DNA of 64,000 nt from Gilliamella sp. wkB178 (GTDB lineage: Bacteria; Pseudomonadota; Gammaproteobacteria; Enterobacterales; Orbaceae): assembly GCF_001690705.1 (NCBI RefSeq), contig NZ_LZGK01000001.1:1-64000 (forward strand), written 5' to 3'. The notes under the pieces were generated by a model. That model worked only from the letters and a program-made list of their open reading frames with translations, was not told the origin of the DNA and did no database searches. The translations under genes and the position numbers were made by a program. Shown piece by piece: positions 32,681 through 42,256 of the stretch (position 1 is its first letter; every line of letters begins with the position of its first letter).

Positions 32681-32814
32681 AAGTTACATGAAGTAGTAGC
32701 AGTTATTATACTTTCTAATATTGACTTATCTTTGGTATACCAGAAGCTGCAATACGGCTATCCTTTGAAAGGATGGTGATTATCTTCGTTTCTTTTCTAA
32801 GAATTACATTATCA

Positions 32815-32826
32815 GTTAACGTTAAC
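32815..32826. promoter_or_regulatory. LacI-family-type operator before the GH32 gene
   Basis: GTTAACGTTAAC is a perfect palindrome with a central CG, the usual look of LacI/GalR-family operators (ScrR, RafR, CytR types). It lies 17 bp upstream of a likely -10 (TATACT, 32843-32848), so it would cover the -35. The regulator gene is not in the window. Confidence 0.5.
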
Positions 32827-32886
32827 AGATTATTTATTGTACTATACTATAAATTTGGTTTAAGAAGCGATGATAAAGGGGCGGCA

Positions 32887-34356
32887 ATGTCTACGGCAAT
32901 CAAGAAAGCTAATCAAGCAGTTCAACAATTAGAAACCATCACTAACAAACAGTATTATCCACATTTCCATTTAGCCCCCCTTGCTGGGTGGATGAATGAT
33001 CCTAATGGATTAATCTACTTCAAAGGGCAGTATCATGCTTTTTATCAACATCATCCTTATGATGAAAATTGGGGATTAATACATTGGGGCCATGCAGTGA
33101 GTGATGATTTAATTAGTTGGCGTCGTCTACCCATTGCATTAGCCCCTGATCAAGAATTTGATAAAAGTGGTTGTTTTTCTGGTTCAGCTGTGGCTAATAA
33201 TGATGAGTTATGTTTGTTTTATACCGGTCACGTTTATTTACAAGGACAAGATAAGTTTGAAGCCATTCATCAAACTCAATGCCTAGCGACAAGTAAAGAT
33301 GGTGTTCATTTTGAAAAACAGGGAGTTGTATTAGAACCTAAAAAAGGCATTGTTCATTTTCGGGATCCAAAAGTTTGGCAACAAGATGGTAACTGGTGGA
33401 TGGTTGTCGGCCAAAGCGATCTTGAGAATATTGGTCAAGTTTTACTTTATCGATCTGATGATTTAAGGCATTGGACATTTGACCATATTGTAGTAAGTAA
33501 TATTGACCCCAAGGTTTATATGCTCGAATGCCCGGATTTTTTCCCTCTGGGAGATAAATGGATCTTGATGTTTTCGCCTCAAGGTATGCAAGCAAAAAGC
33601 TATAAGTACCGCAATCTGTTTCAGTCTGGTTATATTGTTGGTAATTGGCGTCCAGGACAACAGTTTACAATTAGTAAACATTTTCAAGAAATGGATTTTG
33701 GTCATGATTTTTATGCGCCACAATCTTTTTTAGCTGCAGATGGCAGGCGGCTTGTATTCGCATGGATGGATATGTGGGAGTCAAAATCGCCAAGCAAACA
33801 AGATAAATGGCGGGGGTGTTTTACTATTCCACGTGAATTAATACTAGATGGTAATAATCATTTACGTAATCGCCCGATTAAAGAACTTGAAACACTTCGA
33901 GAAAAGTCAAAGTCATTAGTGGATATCGTTGTCAAAGATCAATTAAAAAATACTGCTATTGAATCAATTAACTGTGAGTTAATAGTTGAATTTGATATGA
34001 CGCAAAGTAATGCTGAACGCTTTGGTTTACAACTTGCAGCAACCCCAGATGGCAAACAAGCTACTTTACTATATGTTGATTTACAATCACAACGAATAAT
34101 ACTTGATAGAAGCTTTTCAGGACTTGACTTAAAAGGTTATCGTAGTGTGCGGTTACCAAAAACTAAAAAGTTATGTTTACACATCTATGTTGATGTTTCT
34201 TCAGTTGAGGTGTTTGTTAATAATGATTTGTATAGTTTTTCTAGTCGTATCTATCCAAAGTTACCAGCAAAACGACAAGTGAATTTATTTGCCGAAAATG
34301 GTACCGCCAAAATTATAAAATTAGACAGCTGGCAGTTAAAATCGATTTATGAGTAA
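32887..34356 (+). CDS. GH32 sucrose-6-phosphate hydrolase (invertase)
   Basis: Cytoplasmic glycoside hydrolase family 32 enzyme, probably splitting sucrose-6-phosphate taken up by a PTS. About 489 residues with no signal peptide. The catalytic triad is clear: WMNDPNG (Asp nucleophile, about residue 38), FRDPK (transition-state Asp) and LECPDFF (Glu acid/base). A C-terminal beta-sandwich follows from about 330. ATG 32887 follows AAGGGG; an upstream in-frame ATG would add 38 hydrophobic residues with no homology. No sucrose PTS, fructokinase or ScrR gene is adjacent. It could instead act on other beta-fructosides. A strong terminator follows. Confidence 0.92.
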   Translation: MSTAIKKANQAVQQLETITNKQYYPHFHLAPLAGWMNDPNGLIYFKGQYHAFYQHHPYDENWGLIHWGHAVSDDLISWRRLPIALAPDQEFDKSGCFSGSAVANNDELCLFYTGHVYLQGQDKFEAIHQTQCLATSKDGVHFEKQGVVLEPKKGIVHFRDPKVWQQDGNWWMVVGQSDLENIGQVLLYRSDDLRHWTFDHIVVSNIDPKVYMLECPDFFPLGDKWILMFSPQGMQAKSYKYRNLFQSGYIVGNWRPGQQFTISKHFQEMDFGHDFYAPQSFLAADGRRLVFAWMDMWESKSPSKQDKWRGCFTIPRELILDGNNHLRNRPIKELETLREKSKSLVDIVVKDQLKNTAIESINCELIVEFDMTQSNAERFGLQLAATPDGKQATLLYVDLQSQRIILDRSFSGLDLKGYRSVRLPKTKKLCLHIYVDVSSVEVFVNNDLYSFSSRIYPKLPAKRQVNLFAENGTAKIIKLDSWQLKSIYE

Positions 34357-34701
34357 TTCGTTGTTTGATTTTATTGTTTTTGTGACAGTGAGTTAATTAT
34401 ATTAAAGAGAAAAATATTCTTGGTAAATAAGGAGATACAATATAAGTAGTCTCCTTATTTTTTACTGGTTATAACATACAATGTAGTTTGTTCACCAATG
34501 GCATAATAGGGTAATTGTACTGTAGTAAGCGGTAGAATAGAAAAATGTGATAAAAGTAACCATTATCAAGTTTGAGCATATGATAACTAGATGATTATTA
34601 AACTATTACGTATTTTATTTAAGATATTTATGCGGAAAACTTGCTTCTGCAAAGAGTTTGCGAAACAATGTAAACATCATTCATTTTGTGGATAGGAATT
34701 T
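34357..34701. other. Intergenic region between the GH32 gene and cysE
   Basis: About 345 bp. It contains the GH32 terminator (34425-34463) and then about 230 bp of AT-rich DNA that must hold the cysE promoter. I recognise no gene, RNA or operator in it. Confidence 0.65.
34425..34463 (+). terminator. Terminator after the GH32 gene
   Basis: AAATAAGGAGA (34425-34435) pairs perfectly with TCTCCTTATTT (34450-34460), an 11-bp stem with a 14-nt loop, followed by T residues. It lies about 70 bp after the stop codon. Confidence 0.88.
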
Positions 34702-35499
34702 GTGGTGAAAATTGAAAAAAACATCGTTAATCCAAATATGTTATGGCAAACCATTCGACAAGAAGCATCGGAACTTGTTGAAAGTGAACCTATGTTGGCT
34801 AGTTATTTTCATGCAACATTATTAAATCATGATAATTTAGATAGTGCCTTAAGTTATATTTTGGCAAATAAACTTGCGACACAAGTTATGCCGGCCATTG
34901 AGATCCGAGAAATAGCGTGGCAAGCTTATCAAGCAGATCAAAGTATTATTCAATCAGCCATAACTGATATTATCGCAGTTTATATTCGTGATCCTGCGAC
35001 TAATTATTATTCAACGCCATTGCTTTATTATAAAGGTTTTTTATCGCTGCAAGCTTATCGCATTGCGCATTGGCTTTGGAAGCAAAATCGTAAATCGTTA
35101 GCTATATTTTTACAAAGTCAAATTGCTATTGTTTTTGGCGTTGATATTCACCCGGCAGCTAAAATTGGATCTGGGGTAATGTTTGATCATGCTACTGGCA
35201 TTGTAATAGGGGAAACAACAGTGGTTGAAAATGATGTTTCTATCTTGCAATCAGTCACTTTAGGCGGAACAGGTAAAGAAAATGGTGATCGTCATCCTAA
35301 AATTCGTGAAGGTGTTATGATTGGCGCACATTCTACTATTTTAGGTAATATAGAAATTGGTAAGGGTGCCAAAATTGGGGCGGGTTCGGTGGTGTTAGAA
35401 TCTGTCCCACAACATACTACAGTTGCTGGTGTACCTGCTAAAATAGTCGGTAATCCAAACTGTGAAAAACCAGCTTTAAATATGGATCAAGAAATTTAA
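34702..35499 (+). CDS. cysE: Serine acetyltransferase
   Basis: CysE makes O-acetylserine from serine and acetyl-CoA, the first step of cysteine synthesis. It has 265 residues. An N-terminal helical domain (EPMLASYFHATLLNHDNLDSALSYILANKLA) is followed by a left-handed beta-helix with DIHPAAKIGSGVMFDHATGIVIGET, catalytic Asp-His in HPAAK and FDHATG, and GGTGKENGDRHPKI. GTG start with AGGA 4 nt upstream; a second GTG follows directly. The C terminus stops at MDQEI, about 11 residues short of the E. coli tail that inserts into CysK, though it still ends in Ile. Confidence 0.96.
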   Translation: MVKIEKNIVNPNMLWQTIRQEASELVESEPMLASYFHATLLNHDNLDSALSYILANKLATQVMPAIEIREIAWQAYQADQSIIQSAITDIIAVYIRDPATNYYSTPLLYYKGFLSLQAYRIAHWLWKQNRKSLAIFLQSQIAIVFGVDIHPAAKIGSGVMFDHATGIVIGETTVVENDVSILQSVTLGGTGKENGDRHPKIREGVMIGAHSTILGNIEIGKGAKIGAGSVVLESVPQHTTVAGVPAKIVGNPNCEKPALNMDQEI

Positions 35500-35522
35500 G
35501 CAAACATTATTTTGTCGATAAC

Positions 35523-35546
35523 CTCCGTTGAACCTTGTCAACGGAG
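35523..35546. terminator. Hairpin between convergent cysE and mscS
   Basis: CTCCGTTGA-6 nt-TCAACGGAG, a perfect 9-bp stem centred between the two convergent genes. The T-run is weak on both sides, so termination is likely but not certain. Confidence 0.6.
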
Positions 35547-35562
35547 CTGTCAAGCTAGATGG

Positions 35563-36399
35563 TTATTGGTTACTTTTGACATTAACATCCATGGTTGGGT
35601 ATGGAATATTAATACCATTTTCAGTTAATTTATTTTTAATTTTTTCAAGTAATTCACCTTTTACCGGGCCATAGTTATCATTTAAAGTCCACACTAATAC
35701 ATTAAAATTCATTGATGAAGCATCTAACATATCTAAACGAATAGTCGGTTCTTTACTAGTTAATATATTGTTTGTTTCGTTCACTGCTTGTTTTAGAACT
35801 TGATAAACTTTTTGAATATCGGAATCATAACCGACATTAATCACAAGATCTAAACGCCTTTCCGGTAACCGGGTGTAGTTGGTAATATTGGCGCTTACTA
35901 CTTGCCCATTGGGAATAACCACCAGTTCATTGGTAGGGGTAATAATGGTAGTTGAAAAAATCTGTATCGAGTCAATAATGCCTTGTTGATTATTAATGGT
36001 AACTGTTTCGCCAACTTTAAAAGGACGAAAAATAATTAAAATAACGCCAGCGGCAAAATTTGAGAGAGAACCTTGTAATGCTAAACCAACGGCTAAGCCG
36101 GCAGCCCCAATTACGGCTACTATCGATGCAGTTTGTACCCCTAATTGCCCTAAAACAGCCACCAGGGTTATGACAATTATTGCGTAGTAGGCTAATGAGC
36201 TAACAAATTTTACTACGGTAGGATCAACTTTGCGGTGAGTTAAAACTTTTTTTAGTTGACTACCAATAAATCTGGCAATAGCCCTACCAATCATGAAAAT
36301 AATTATAGCAAAGCATAAATGAGCGATATAACTAAGTACAACCCCATCATACTTATCTACTAAAGAGAGTATCTGATTGAAAATATTTTCAATGTTCAT
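35563..36399 (-). CDS. mscS: Small-conductance mechanosensitive channel MscS
   Basis: Inner-membrane heptameric channel that releases solutes on hypo-osmotic shock. It has 278 residues (E. coli 286). Three N-terminal membrane segments; pore-lining TM3 GAAGLAVGLALQGSLSNFAAG has the alternating Gly/Ala pattern. The beta domain (FRPFKVGETVTINNQQGIIDSI) and the C-terminal cytoplasmic cage follow. It stands alone, convergent with cysE. Confidence 0.95.
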   Translation of the reverse strand: MNIENIFNQILSLVDKYDGVVLSYIAHLCFAIIIFMIGRAIARFIGSQLKKVLTHRKVDPTVVKFVSSLAYYAIIVITLVAVLGQLGVQTASIVAVIGAAGLAVGLALQGSLSNFAAGVILIIFRPFKVGETVTINNQQGIIDSIQIFSTTIITPTNELVVIPNGQVVSANITNYTRLPERRLDLVINVGYDSDIQKVYQVLKQAVNETNNILTSKEPTIRLDMLDASSMNFNVLVWTLNDNYGPVKGELLEKIKNKLTENGINIPYPTMDVNVKSNQ

Positions 36400-36455
36400 T
36401 TTATTATCCTCAACAATCGGTAAACGAAGAATTAACTATAATTTTATTGAATCGG

Positions 36456-37049
36456 TTAAACTAGCTGTTTGGCTAATAAAGCCCATCGAGTATCAAAATC
36501 TGTTGTTGGTAGATATTTAAAATTTGAACGAGAATAACGGGCCATCATCCCTTCACAGAAGGCTAATAACTGACTAGATAAAATGCGTTCATCAGTAGTA
36601 AAAGTTATGCCTTCACGAATTTTACTTTCACGTAAAACTTGTTTAATTTGGGTTTCAATTTTTTCGAATAGCTGACTTATGCGATCTTGTAATTGCTCTT
36701 GCTCAAACATTAATGCATGACCAGTCATAATTCTAGTTAATCCAGGGTTTCTTTCTGAAAAACCTAATATTAAGGCTAAAATAAGTTGTAACCGAGTGAA
36801 AGTTTTGGGTTCGTCTTGTAAAATCACATTTATTCTTGAAAGTAGAATATCTTCAATATAAGCAATTAAGCTTTCAAACATTTTAGTTTTGCTAGGGAAA
36901 TGGCGATAAAGAGCTGCCTCGGAAACTCCGACAGTTGCAGCTAATTTGGCCGTAGTGATCCGCTGGGTTCCTTCATTAGATTCCAGCATAGTTGCTAAAG
37001 CTTGTAAAATATCTTCTTTGCGATTTTTATTTTTGATGTTCACAATCAT
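36456..37049 (-). CDS. slmA: Nucleoid occlusion factor SlmA
   Basis: TetR-family DNA-binding protein that blocks FtsZ assembly over unsegregated chromosome. It has 197 residues (E. coli 198). Helix-turn-helix [28 protein letters not shown] (about 32-60) and the conserved [16 protein letters not shown] are present. Its ATG overlaps the dut stop (4 bp); the coaBC-dut-slmA order is as in E. coli. No SlmA-binding sequence GTGAGTACTCAC was noticed in the window. Confidence 0.97.
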   Translation of the reverse strand: MIVNIKNKNRKEDILQALATMLESNEGTQRITTAKLAATVGVSEAALYRHFPSKTKMFESLIAYIEDILLSRINVILQDEPKTFTRLQLILALILGFSERNPGLTRIMTGHALMFEQEQLQDRISQLFEKIETQIKQVLRESKIREGITFTTDERILSSQLLAFCEGMMARYSRSNFKYLPTTDFDTRWALLAKQLV

Positions 37050-37504
37050 TTTTTACCCGAATGTCCAAAGCCACCCTCACCACGTTGAGATTCAGTAAAT
37101 TCATCAACAATATTAAACTCTGCTTGAATAACTGGCACAATAATTAACTGAGCGATTCGATCGCCCGCTTCTATAGTAAAAGGTGTTTGGCTGCGATTCC
37201 AAAGCGGTACATACAATTGCCCTTGATAATCAGAATCAATTAAACCAACCAAATTACCAAGCACAATACCATTTTTAGAACCAAGTCCTGAACGGGGTAA
37301 GACCAGTGCTGCTAAGTTTGGATCTGCTATGTGCATAGATAAACCCGTTGGAGTTAAAATGGTTTCCCCGGGTTTAATTTCTGTGGTTTTGTCAAACATA
37401 GCACGTAAATCAATACCCGCGGATCCTTCAGTTGCATAAGTTGGTAGTGGAAATTCACTGCCTAAACGTTTATCTAAAACTTTAATATCAATTTTTCTTT
37501 TCAT
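37046..37504 (-). CDS. dut: dUTP diphosphatase
   Basis: Trimeric dUTPase that keeps uracil out of DNA and supplies dUMP. It has 152 residues (E. coli 151). All five motifs are seen: [28 protein letters not shown] (catalytic Asp), [10 protein letters not shown], and the C-terminal arm [10 protein letters not shown]. It overlaps the coaBC stop by 17 bp and the slmA start by 4 bp. Confidence 0.98.
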   Translation of the reverse strand: MKRKIDIKVLDKRLGSEFPLPTYATEGSAGIDLRAMFDKTTEIKPGETILTPTGLSMHIADPNLAALVLPRSGLGSKNGIVLGNLVGLIDSDYQGQLYVPLWNRSQTPFTIEAGDRIAQLIIVPVIQAEFNIVDEFTESQRGEGGFGHSGKK

Positions 37505-38714
37505 TACTGCTCACTTTATATAGTGTTAAGATGGCTTCAAGTAACTGCTGGGCTAATATATTCTTACTGTTTAATGGTAACTTTTGTTCACCATTTTGCC
37601 AATAAAGGGTTAATGCATTTTGATCAGAATTAAAACCAATGGTTTTATTGGCGACATCATTAGCACAGATTAAATCTAAGTTTTTACTGGTTAATTTTTT
37701 AAGTGCATAAGTTTTAACATTATTGGTTTCAGCGGCAAATCCAACTACAAAAGGACGTTGTTTTTTTAGTGCTGCCACCGCAGCAACTATATCAGGATTT
37801 TTGACCAATCTAATCACTAGTTCATTATTATCATCAGTTTTTTTGATTTTTTGCGCAGCAATTGTGGCGGCATGATAGTCAGCCACTGCAGCACAAGCAA
37901 TAAAAATATTGGATTTTTTAGCTTGCTCTAACGCCACTTTGTACATTTCTTTAGCACTTTTTACATCAATCCGAGTCACATTATTAGGGGTATCTAAATG
38001 TACCGGTCCACTGATTAATGTTACCGTAGCACCCATGTCTGCCGCTGCTTTAGCAATAGCAAACCCCATTTTCCCTGAGCTATAGTTACTGATAAAACGT
38101 ACTGGATCAATATCTTCAACCGTTGGCCCAGCGGTAATAGTGATAGAGGTACCGGTAAGTTTTGCCGATGATAAAAAATAATTATTAATATGTTCAATAA
38201 TAGTACTCGGCTCAAGCATACGGCCAGGGCCAACATCACCACATGCTTGATAACCGTTTTCAGGGCCTAACATTAAAATATTGCGGCAAGCTAATGTAGC
38301 CAAATTATGCTGAGTTGCCGGCGCTTTATACATTTGTTGATTCATTGCTGGTGCTAGTATAATCGGAGCTGAAGTCGCTAAGCAAATAGTGGATAATAAA
38401 TCATCAGCAATGCCATTAGCTATTTTAGCTATAATATTGGCTGTAGCGGGAGCTATTAATAGTAGATCCGCCCATTTAGCGAGTTCAATATGACTCATCG
38501 ATAGCTCAGCAGAAGGATCAAATAAATCGCTGGCAACGGGATTACCTGATACTACTTGTAAGGTCATTGGTGTTACAAAATGTTTGGCTGAATCAGTGAT
38601 CACCACATGTACTTGTGCACCTGCTTTTTTTAAATGGCGAACCAGATCAGGACACTTATAAGCAGCAATGCCACCCGTGATCCCTAATAAAATACGTTTA
38701 CCAGATAAATTCAT
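37488..38714 (-). CDS. coaBC: Bifunctional phosphopantothenoylcysteine synthetase/decarboxylase
   Basis: CoaBC joins cysteine to phosphopantothenate (C-terminal CoaB) and decarboxylates the product (N-terminal flavoprotein CoaC), two steps to coenzyme A. About 408 residues (E. coli 406). Coa[19 protein letters not shown] and [10 protein letters not shown] with the catalytic Cys. Coa[23 protein letters not shown] and KIKK. ATG 38714 lies 7 nt after AAGGAAG; an in-frame TTG two codons upstream is less likely. Confidence 0.97.
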   Translation of the reverse strand: MNLSGKRILLGITGGIAAYKCPDLVRHLKKAGAQVHVVITDSAKHFVTPMTLQVVSGNPVASDLFDPSAELSMSHIELAKWADLLLIAPATANIIAKIANGIADDLLSTICLATSAPIILAPAMNQQMYKAPATQHNLATLACRNILMLGPENGYQACGDVGPGRMLEPSTIIEHINNYFLSSAKLTGTSITITAGPTVEDIDPVRFISNYSSGKMGFAIAKAAADMGATVTLISGPVHLDTPNNVTRIDVKSAKEMYKVALEQAKKSNIFIACAAVADYHAATIAAQKIKKTDDNNELVIRLVKNPDIVAAVAALKKQRPFVVGFAAETNNVKTYALKKLTSKNLDLICANDVANKTIGFNSDQNALTLYWQNGEQKLPLNSKNILAQQLLEAILTLYKVSSNEKKN

Positions 38715-38766
38715 AATCAAGCTTCCTTCATGCCCAAACTGAAAGCGTTATATTACCACAATTAAG

Positions 38767-40428
38767 CTAGATGATAAGTAGCTCTTTCGCATTGGCTAAT
38801 GTTGCCGCGGTGATTTTATCACCACCTAACAAGCGCGCCAATTCATGCAAGCGCCCACTATTATCTAATTGTTGCATATCAGTTGTAGTTTGTTTACCGT
38901 TAGTTTGTTTGCTTACAAAATAATGTTGATTAGCATGACCAGCAACTTGAGGTAAATGTGTAACTGTAATTACCTGAGTTGATTGTCCTAATTGTTTTAA
39001 CAACTGCCCAACTTTAGCTGCGGTTGAGCCACTTATGCCCACATCAATTTCGTCAAATATTAATGCCGGGGTATCCATTTTTTGCGCAGTTAATACTTGA
39101 ATCGCTAATGCAATTCGAGACAGCTCGCCGCCAGAAGCCACTTTGGCAAGTGGTTGCATATTTTGCCCGGCATTAGTACTAACTAGGAAAGTAACTTGGT
39201 TGGCACCGTCTTCATTTAAGCGATTTTCATTAAAATTTATGTCTATGCTAAATTGACCATTTGGCATTGATAATTCATGCATAATAGTAGTTACTTTTTT
39301 CGCTAAAGTTTTACTAACGATTAAGCGTTTTTGATGTAATTTGTTGGCTATTTCTAAAGCAATTACATAGTATTTAGCTATATCTTCTTTTAATTGTTCA
39401 TTTTGTTCATCTTGCTGATTATACTGTTTAAATTCGGCTAATAGGTTTTGATATAATTCAGGTAAGGCTTCAGGTGCAACATGATGTTTACGCGCTAGTG
39501 TTATTTGTTTTGATAATCGTTGTTCAAGTTGCATGACTCGCTCAGGATCTATTTCTAAATTTTCACTATAATGACGTAGTTCGTAACTAGCTTCTTTGAT
39601 TTGAATCGATGCCTCTTCCAACATGCTATAAATATTAATTAGAGTAGGATCGAGTTCTGATAATTCTTGAACACTGTTTTTGACACTATTGAGCAAGTTG
39701 CTGACATTATATTCATCAGCTTCCTCTAATAACATTATCGATTGGTTACTGAGATTAATTAATTGTTCACTGTTAGATAATCGTTTATATTCTTCATCAA
39801 TTTGTTGGTACTCACCTTCAATAGGGGAAAATTCATTTAATTCTTTTAATTGATATTGCAACAGTTGTATATGGGCATCACGTTCTTGTTTTGCTGCTTC
39901 ATATTGTTGATAAGCACGACATGCCTCTTTCCACTGTTTATAAGCTTGATTCATTTGCGCAAGTAGGGTTGGATCATTCATATAATGATTTAATAGCAAT
40001 TGTTGATAGTCACTACGCAACAGCCGTTGATGTTCATGTTGCCCATGAATTTGAATCAGCATTTGCCCTAAATCTTTTAATTGTGAAATAGGTACTGCAC
40101 GGCCATTAATAAATGCTTTAGAACGACCATCTTGATTAATAACGCGACGTAAAATACATTCGTTACCTTCATCAAGTTGATTTTCAGCTAACCAAGAAAA
40201 AGCAGCTGGGGTGTCATCAAGTATAAAATTAGCAGAAATGTCCACCCGATCAGCACCAGATCGAATAGATGAAGCATCAGATCGGTTTCCTAAACATAAT
40301 CCTAATGCGTCAATTGCAATCGATTTACCGGCACCAGTCTCACCTGTTATGGCAGTCATGCCGGTAGTAAAATCGACTAATAGCTGATCAACTATCGCAA
40401 AATTATTAATGGTTAATTGGGTTATCAT
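38767..40428 (-). CDS. recN: DNA repair protein RecN
   Basis: SMC-like ATPase for recombinational repair of double-strand breaks. About 553 residues (E. coli 553). Walker A GETGAGKS near 31-38 of this start, long coiled coils (about 160-370), signature VASGGELSRIALA and Walker B LIFDEIDVGISG. The start MITQLTINNFAIV matches E. coli; an ATG five codons upstream is possible and neither has a strong ribosome-binding site. A LexA box lies 56-71 bp upstream. In E. coli recN follows nadK; here nadK is 15 kb away. Confidence 0.96.
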   Translation of the reverse strand: MITQLTINNFAIVDQLLVDFTTGMTAITGETGAGKSIAIDALGLCLGNRSDASSIRSGADRVDISANFILDDTPAAFSWLAENQLDEGNECILRRVINQDGRSKAFINGRAVPISQLKDLGQMLIQIHGQHEHQRLLRSDYQQLLLNHYMNDPTLLAQMNQAYKQWKEACRAYQQYEAAKQERDAHIQLLQYQLKELNEFSPIEGEYQQIDEEYKRLSNSEQLINLSNQSIMLLEEADEYNVSNLLNSVKNSVQELSELDPTLINIYSMLEEASIQIKEASYELRHYSENLEIDPERVMQLEQRLSKQITLARKHHVAPEALPELYQNLLAEFKQYNQQDEQNEQLKEDIAKYYVIALEIANKLHQKRLIVSKTLAKKVTTIMHELSMPNGQFSIDINFNENRLNEDGANQVTFLVSTNAGQNMQPLAKVASGGELSRIALAIQVLTAQKMDTPALIFDEIDVGISGSTAAKVGQLLKQLGQSTQVITVTHLPQVAGHANQHYFVSKQTNGKQTTTDMQQLDNSGRLHELARLLGGDKITAATLANAKELLII

Positions 40429-40483
40429 AGTAAATTCATACATAAGACCAGTTAAAATTAATGCCAGTATAACAATAAAAATA

Positions 40484-40499
40484 CTGTAAATAAATACAG
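40484..40499. promoter_or_regulatory. LexA (SOS) box of recN
   Basis: CTGTAAATAAATACAG fits the SOS consensus CTGT-N8-ACAG with an AT-rich centre. On the minus strand a likely -10 TATACT follows (40466-40471), so the box covers the -35 of the recN promoter, as in E. coli, where recN is among the most strongly SOS-induced genes. Confidence 0.8.
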
Positions 40500-40554
40500 C
40501 TTTATTAAATAATATAAATTTACTTTAAATTAAGGATAGGTTTTGAATGGTAAT

Positions 40555-40911
40555 TTAATTAAATCGTAAGATTACATCTTGAGCAGCAAATAATTGTTGT
40601 AAAGCCTGAGTATTAATGACTTTATTAGGAATATTAAGTGTGGCATGGGTAAGATTTCGCGCAGTAAGTGAAGATTCACAAACATAAACATCTTCAATAT
40701 CATATAATTCCAACATGTTGAATGTAGCAATATAATCCCGCATTAAAATATTTTCAGGATGTTGATTGGGTAACAAATGCAACACACCATCGCCTATAAA
40801 AAATACTGAAATATGATTAATTATCGACATAGCTAAAGCAATGTCTAGTGCTTCTCTACCTTTGGCATTGCCATGAGGAGGAGTATTAATAATAATTGCG
40901 ACTTTTTTCAT
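40555..40911 (-). CDS. tusC: tRNA 2-thiouridine relay protein TusC
   Basis: DsrF-like subunit of the TusBCD sulfur-relay complex. It has 118 residues (E. coli 119). PPHGNAKGREALDIALA, VFFIGDGVLHLLPNQ, RDYIATFNMLELYDIEDVYVC and the ending DVILRF match E. coli TusC closely. It follows tusD by 15 bp. The expected third gene, tusB, is not behind it: the next gene is recN, and tusB lies at 11951-12232. Confidence 0.95.
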   Translation of the reverse strand: MKKVAIIINTPPHGNAKGREALDIALAMSIINHISVFFIGDGVLHLLPNQHPENILMRDYIATFNMLELYDIEDVYVCESSLTARNLTHATLNIPNKVINTQALQQLFAAQDVILRFN

Positions 40912-40926
40912 TTAACAGCCTTCATT

Positions 40927-41295
40927 TTAAAATTGAATAACCCGATCACAAATAGCCATTGCTTCACTTAGTTCACTAAGTCCGGTTAATATAAAATGAT
41001 TAGCAAGATTTTGTTCTATAATGCCACGTCGCTGAGCGGCGGCAACACAAATATTTAATGGGAAACAATACGTTTCGGCTAATTGTTGCCATGCAGAAAC
41101 TAAATCAAATTCATCATTAGCAGGATCGGTATAGCTGTTACCGTTATAAACGCCATCCGCGTAAAAAAAAATATTTTTAATTGTATGTGCGGTTTGAGTT
41201 ACAAGTGTTTGTGTGAATTGATAAGCACAATAGGCAGATTGGGTCCCATAAGCGGGACCCATAACCACAATTGCATAATTTAATGGAATAATCAC
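40927..41295 (-). CDS. tusD: Sulfurtransferase TusD (probable GTG start)
   Basis: DsrE-like subunit of TusBCD that carries the persulfide. The active-site cysteine sits in NICVAAAQRRG, corresponding to E. coli Cys78; VVMGPAYGTQSAYCAYQFTQ opens the fold and CDRVIQF ends it. From GTG 41293-41295, directly after the fkpA stop, it has 122 residues (E. coli 128). A longer frame from ATG 41379 lies inside fkpA and adds residues with no family match; an ATG at about 41337 is also possible. Confidence 0.9.
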   Translation of the reverse strand: MIIPLNYAIVVMGPAYGTQSAYCAYQFTQTLVTQTAHTIKNIFFYADGVYNGNSYTDPANDEFDLVSAWQQLAETYCFPLNICVAAAQRRGIIEQNLANHFILTGLSELSEAMAICDRVIQF

Positions 41296-41296
41296 A

Positions 41297-42094
41297 TTAT
41301 TTTGTTGGTTGATTTGATTCGGTTGCTTCTTTTTCATTACTATTATTGTCGCCATCAATACCAAGTAACTCAACTTCAAATACTAATGTTGAAGCTGGTT
41401 GAATTCCGACTTTGTCGTCTTGGGCAGGAAGGCTTTGATCGCCATAACCTAAATCTGGTGGTACTACTAATTTGATTTTACCACCAACGCCAATTAATTG
41501 AATTCCTTCGGTCCATCCTTTAATTACACCATTAAGTGGAAATGTTGCTGTTTCACCGCGGTCATAAGAACTGTCAAATTTACGCCCATCAGTTAAGGTA
41601 CCGGTATAATGAACAATAACTGTATCATCAGCAGTTGGATGGCGTCCAGAACCCTCTTGAATAATTTGATAAAGTAGCCCGGATTTAGTTTGCTTAACAC
41701 CTGCTTGTTTAGCAAATTCAGCGCGGAATTTGTCACCGGCTTCAGTATTAGTTGCTTTTTCTTTTTCAAAACGAGCTTTATTTTCTTCCTGAATACGTTT
41801 CCCAAATGTTTCTAGTACAGTTTTAACTTCGTCTTTAGATAATTGAGATGCATCTCGAAATGTCTCATTAAAACCACTTATTATATATTCAGAATCAGCT
41901 TTAATTTCATTTTGTTCTAAATTTGATTTCATATAAGAAGCAAATGATGAACCTAATGCATAAGCTTCTTTTTGTGCATCAGTAGAGATGGTTACTTTAT
42001 TTGATGCTGCTGAACTATTTTTCTTATCATCACAGCCCACTAATGCTAACACTATGGCGCCGCTTACTAATGTCATTTTAATCAATGATTTCAT
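41297..42094 (-). CDS. fkpA: FKBP-type peptidyl-prolyl isomerase, predicted lipoprotein (FkpA-like)
   Basis: Envelope proline isomerase and chaperone. It has 265 residues: a signal with lipobox LVGC (Cys21), an N-terminal helical dimerisation domain (about 37-135), a C-terminal FKBP domain (GRHPTADDTVIVHYTGTLTDGRKFDSS... GVIKGWTEG... DLGYG) and an acidic tail. E. coli FkpA is a soluble periplasmic protein; here the lipobox suggests lipidation, and Asp at +2 would favour inner-membrane retention. It sits upstream of tusD-tusC, as in E. coli. Confidence 0.93.
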   Translation of the reverse strand: MKSLIKMTLVSGAIVLALVGCDDKKNSSAASNKVTISTDAQKEAYALGSSFASYMKSNLEQNEIKADSEYIISGFNETFRDASQLSKDEVKTVLETFGKRIQEENKARFEKEKATNTEAGDKFRAEFAKQAGVKQTKSGLLYQIIQEGSGRHPTADDTVIVHYTGTLTDGRKFDSSYDRGETATFPLNGVIKGWTEGIQLIGVGGKIKLVVPPDLGYGDQSLPAQDDKVGIQPASTLVFEVELLGIDGDNNSNEKEATESNQPTK

Positions 42095-42256
42095 GCTACC
42101 TCTCCAAGTAAAAAAACTTTTTAGCTAAATATTCGATTTATTATATATGATTTAATATAGGATAATATAGTATTTACAAATCATTTATTTAATAAAGCTA
42201 CTTTAACGTATAACTAACAGTTTAATTGCTATAAAATTAGGTTATTTAAATCATTC

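Noticed and set aside
32733-32742. TGGTATACCA palindrome downstream of dxr as an operator
   Set aside because: Only 10 bp, not placed at a recognisable promoter; the CG-centred palindrome at 32815 is the better candidate.
32773-32886. N-terminal extension of the GH32 protein
   Set aside because: The upstream in-frame residues are not similar to the family and cover the operator and promoter; the ATG at 32887 has a good ribosome-binding site.
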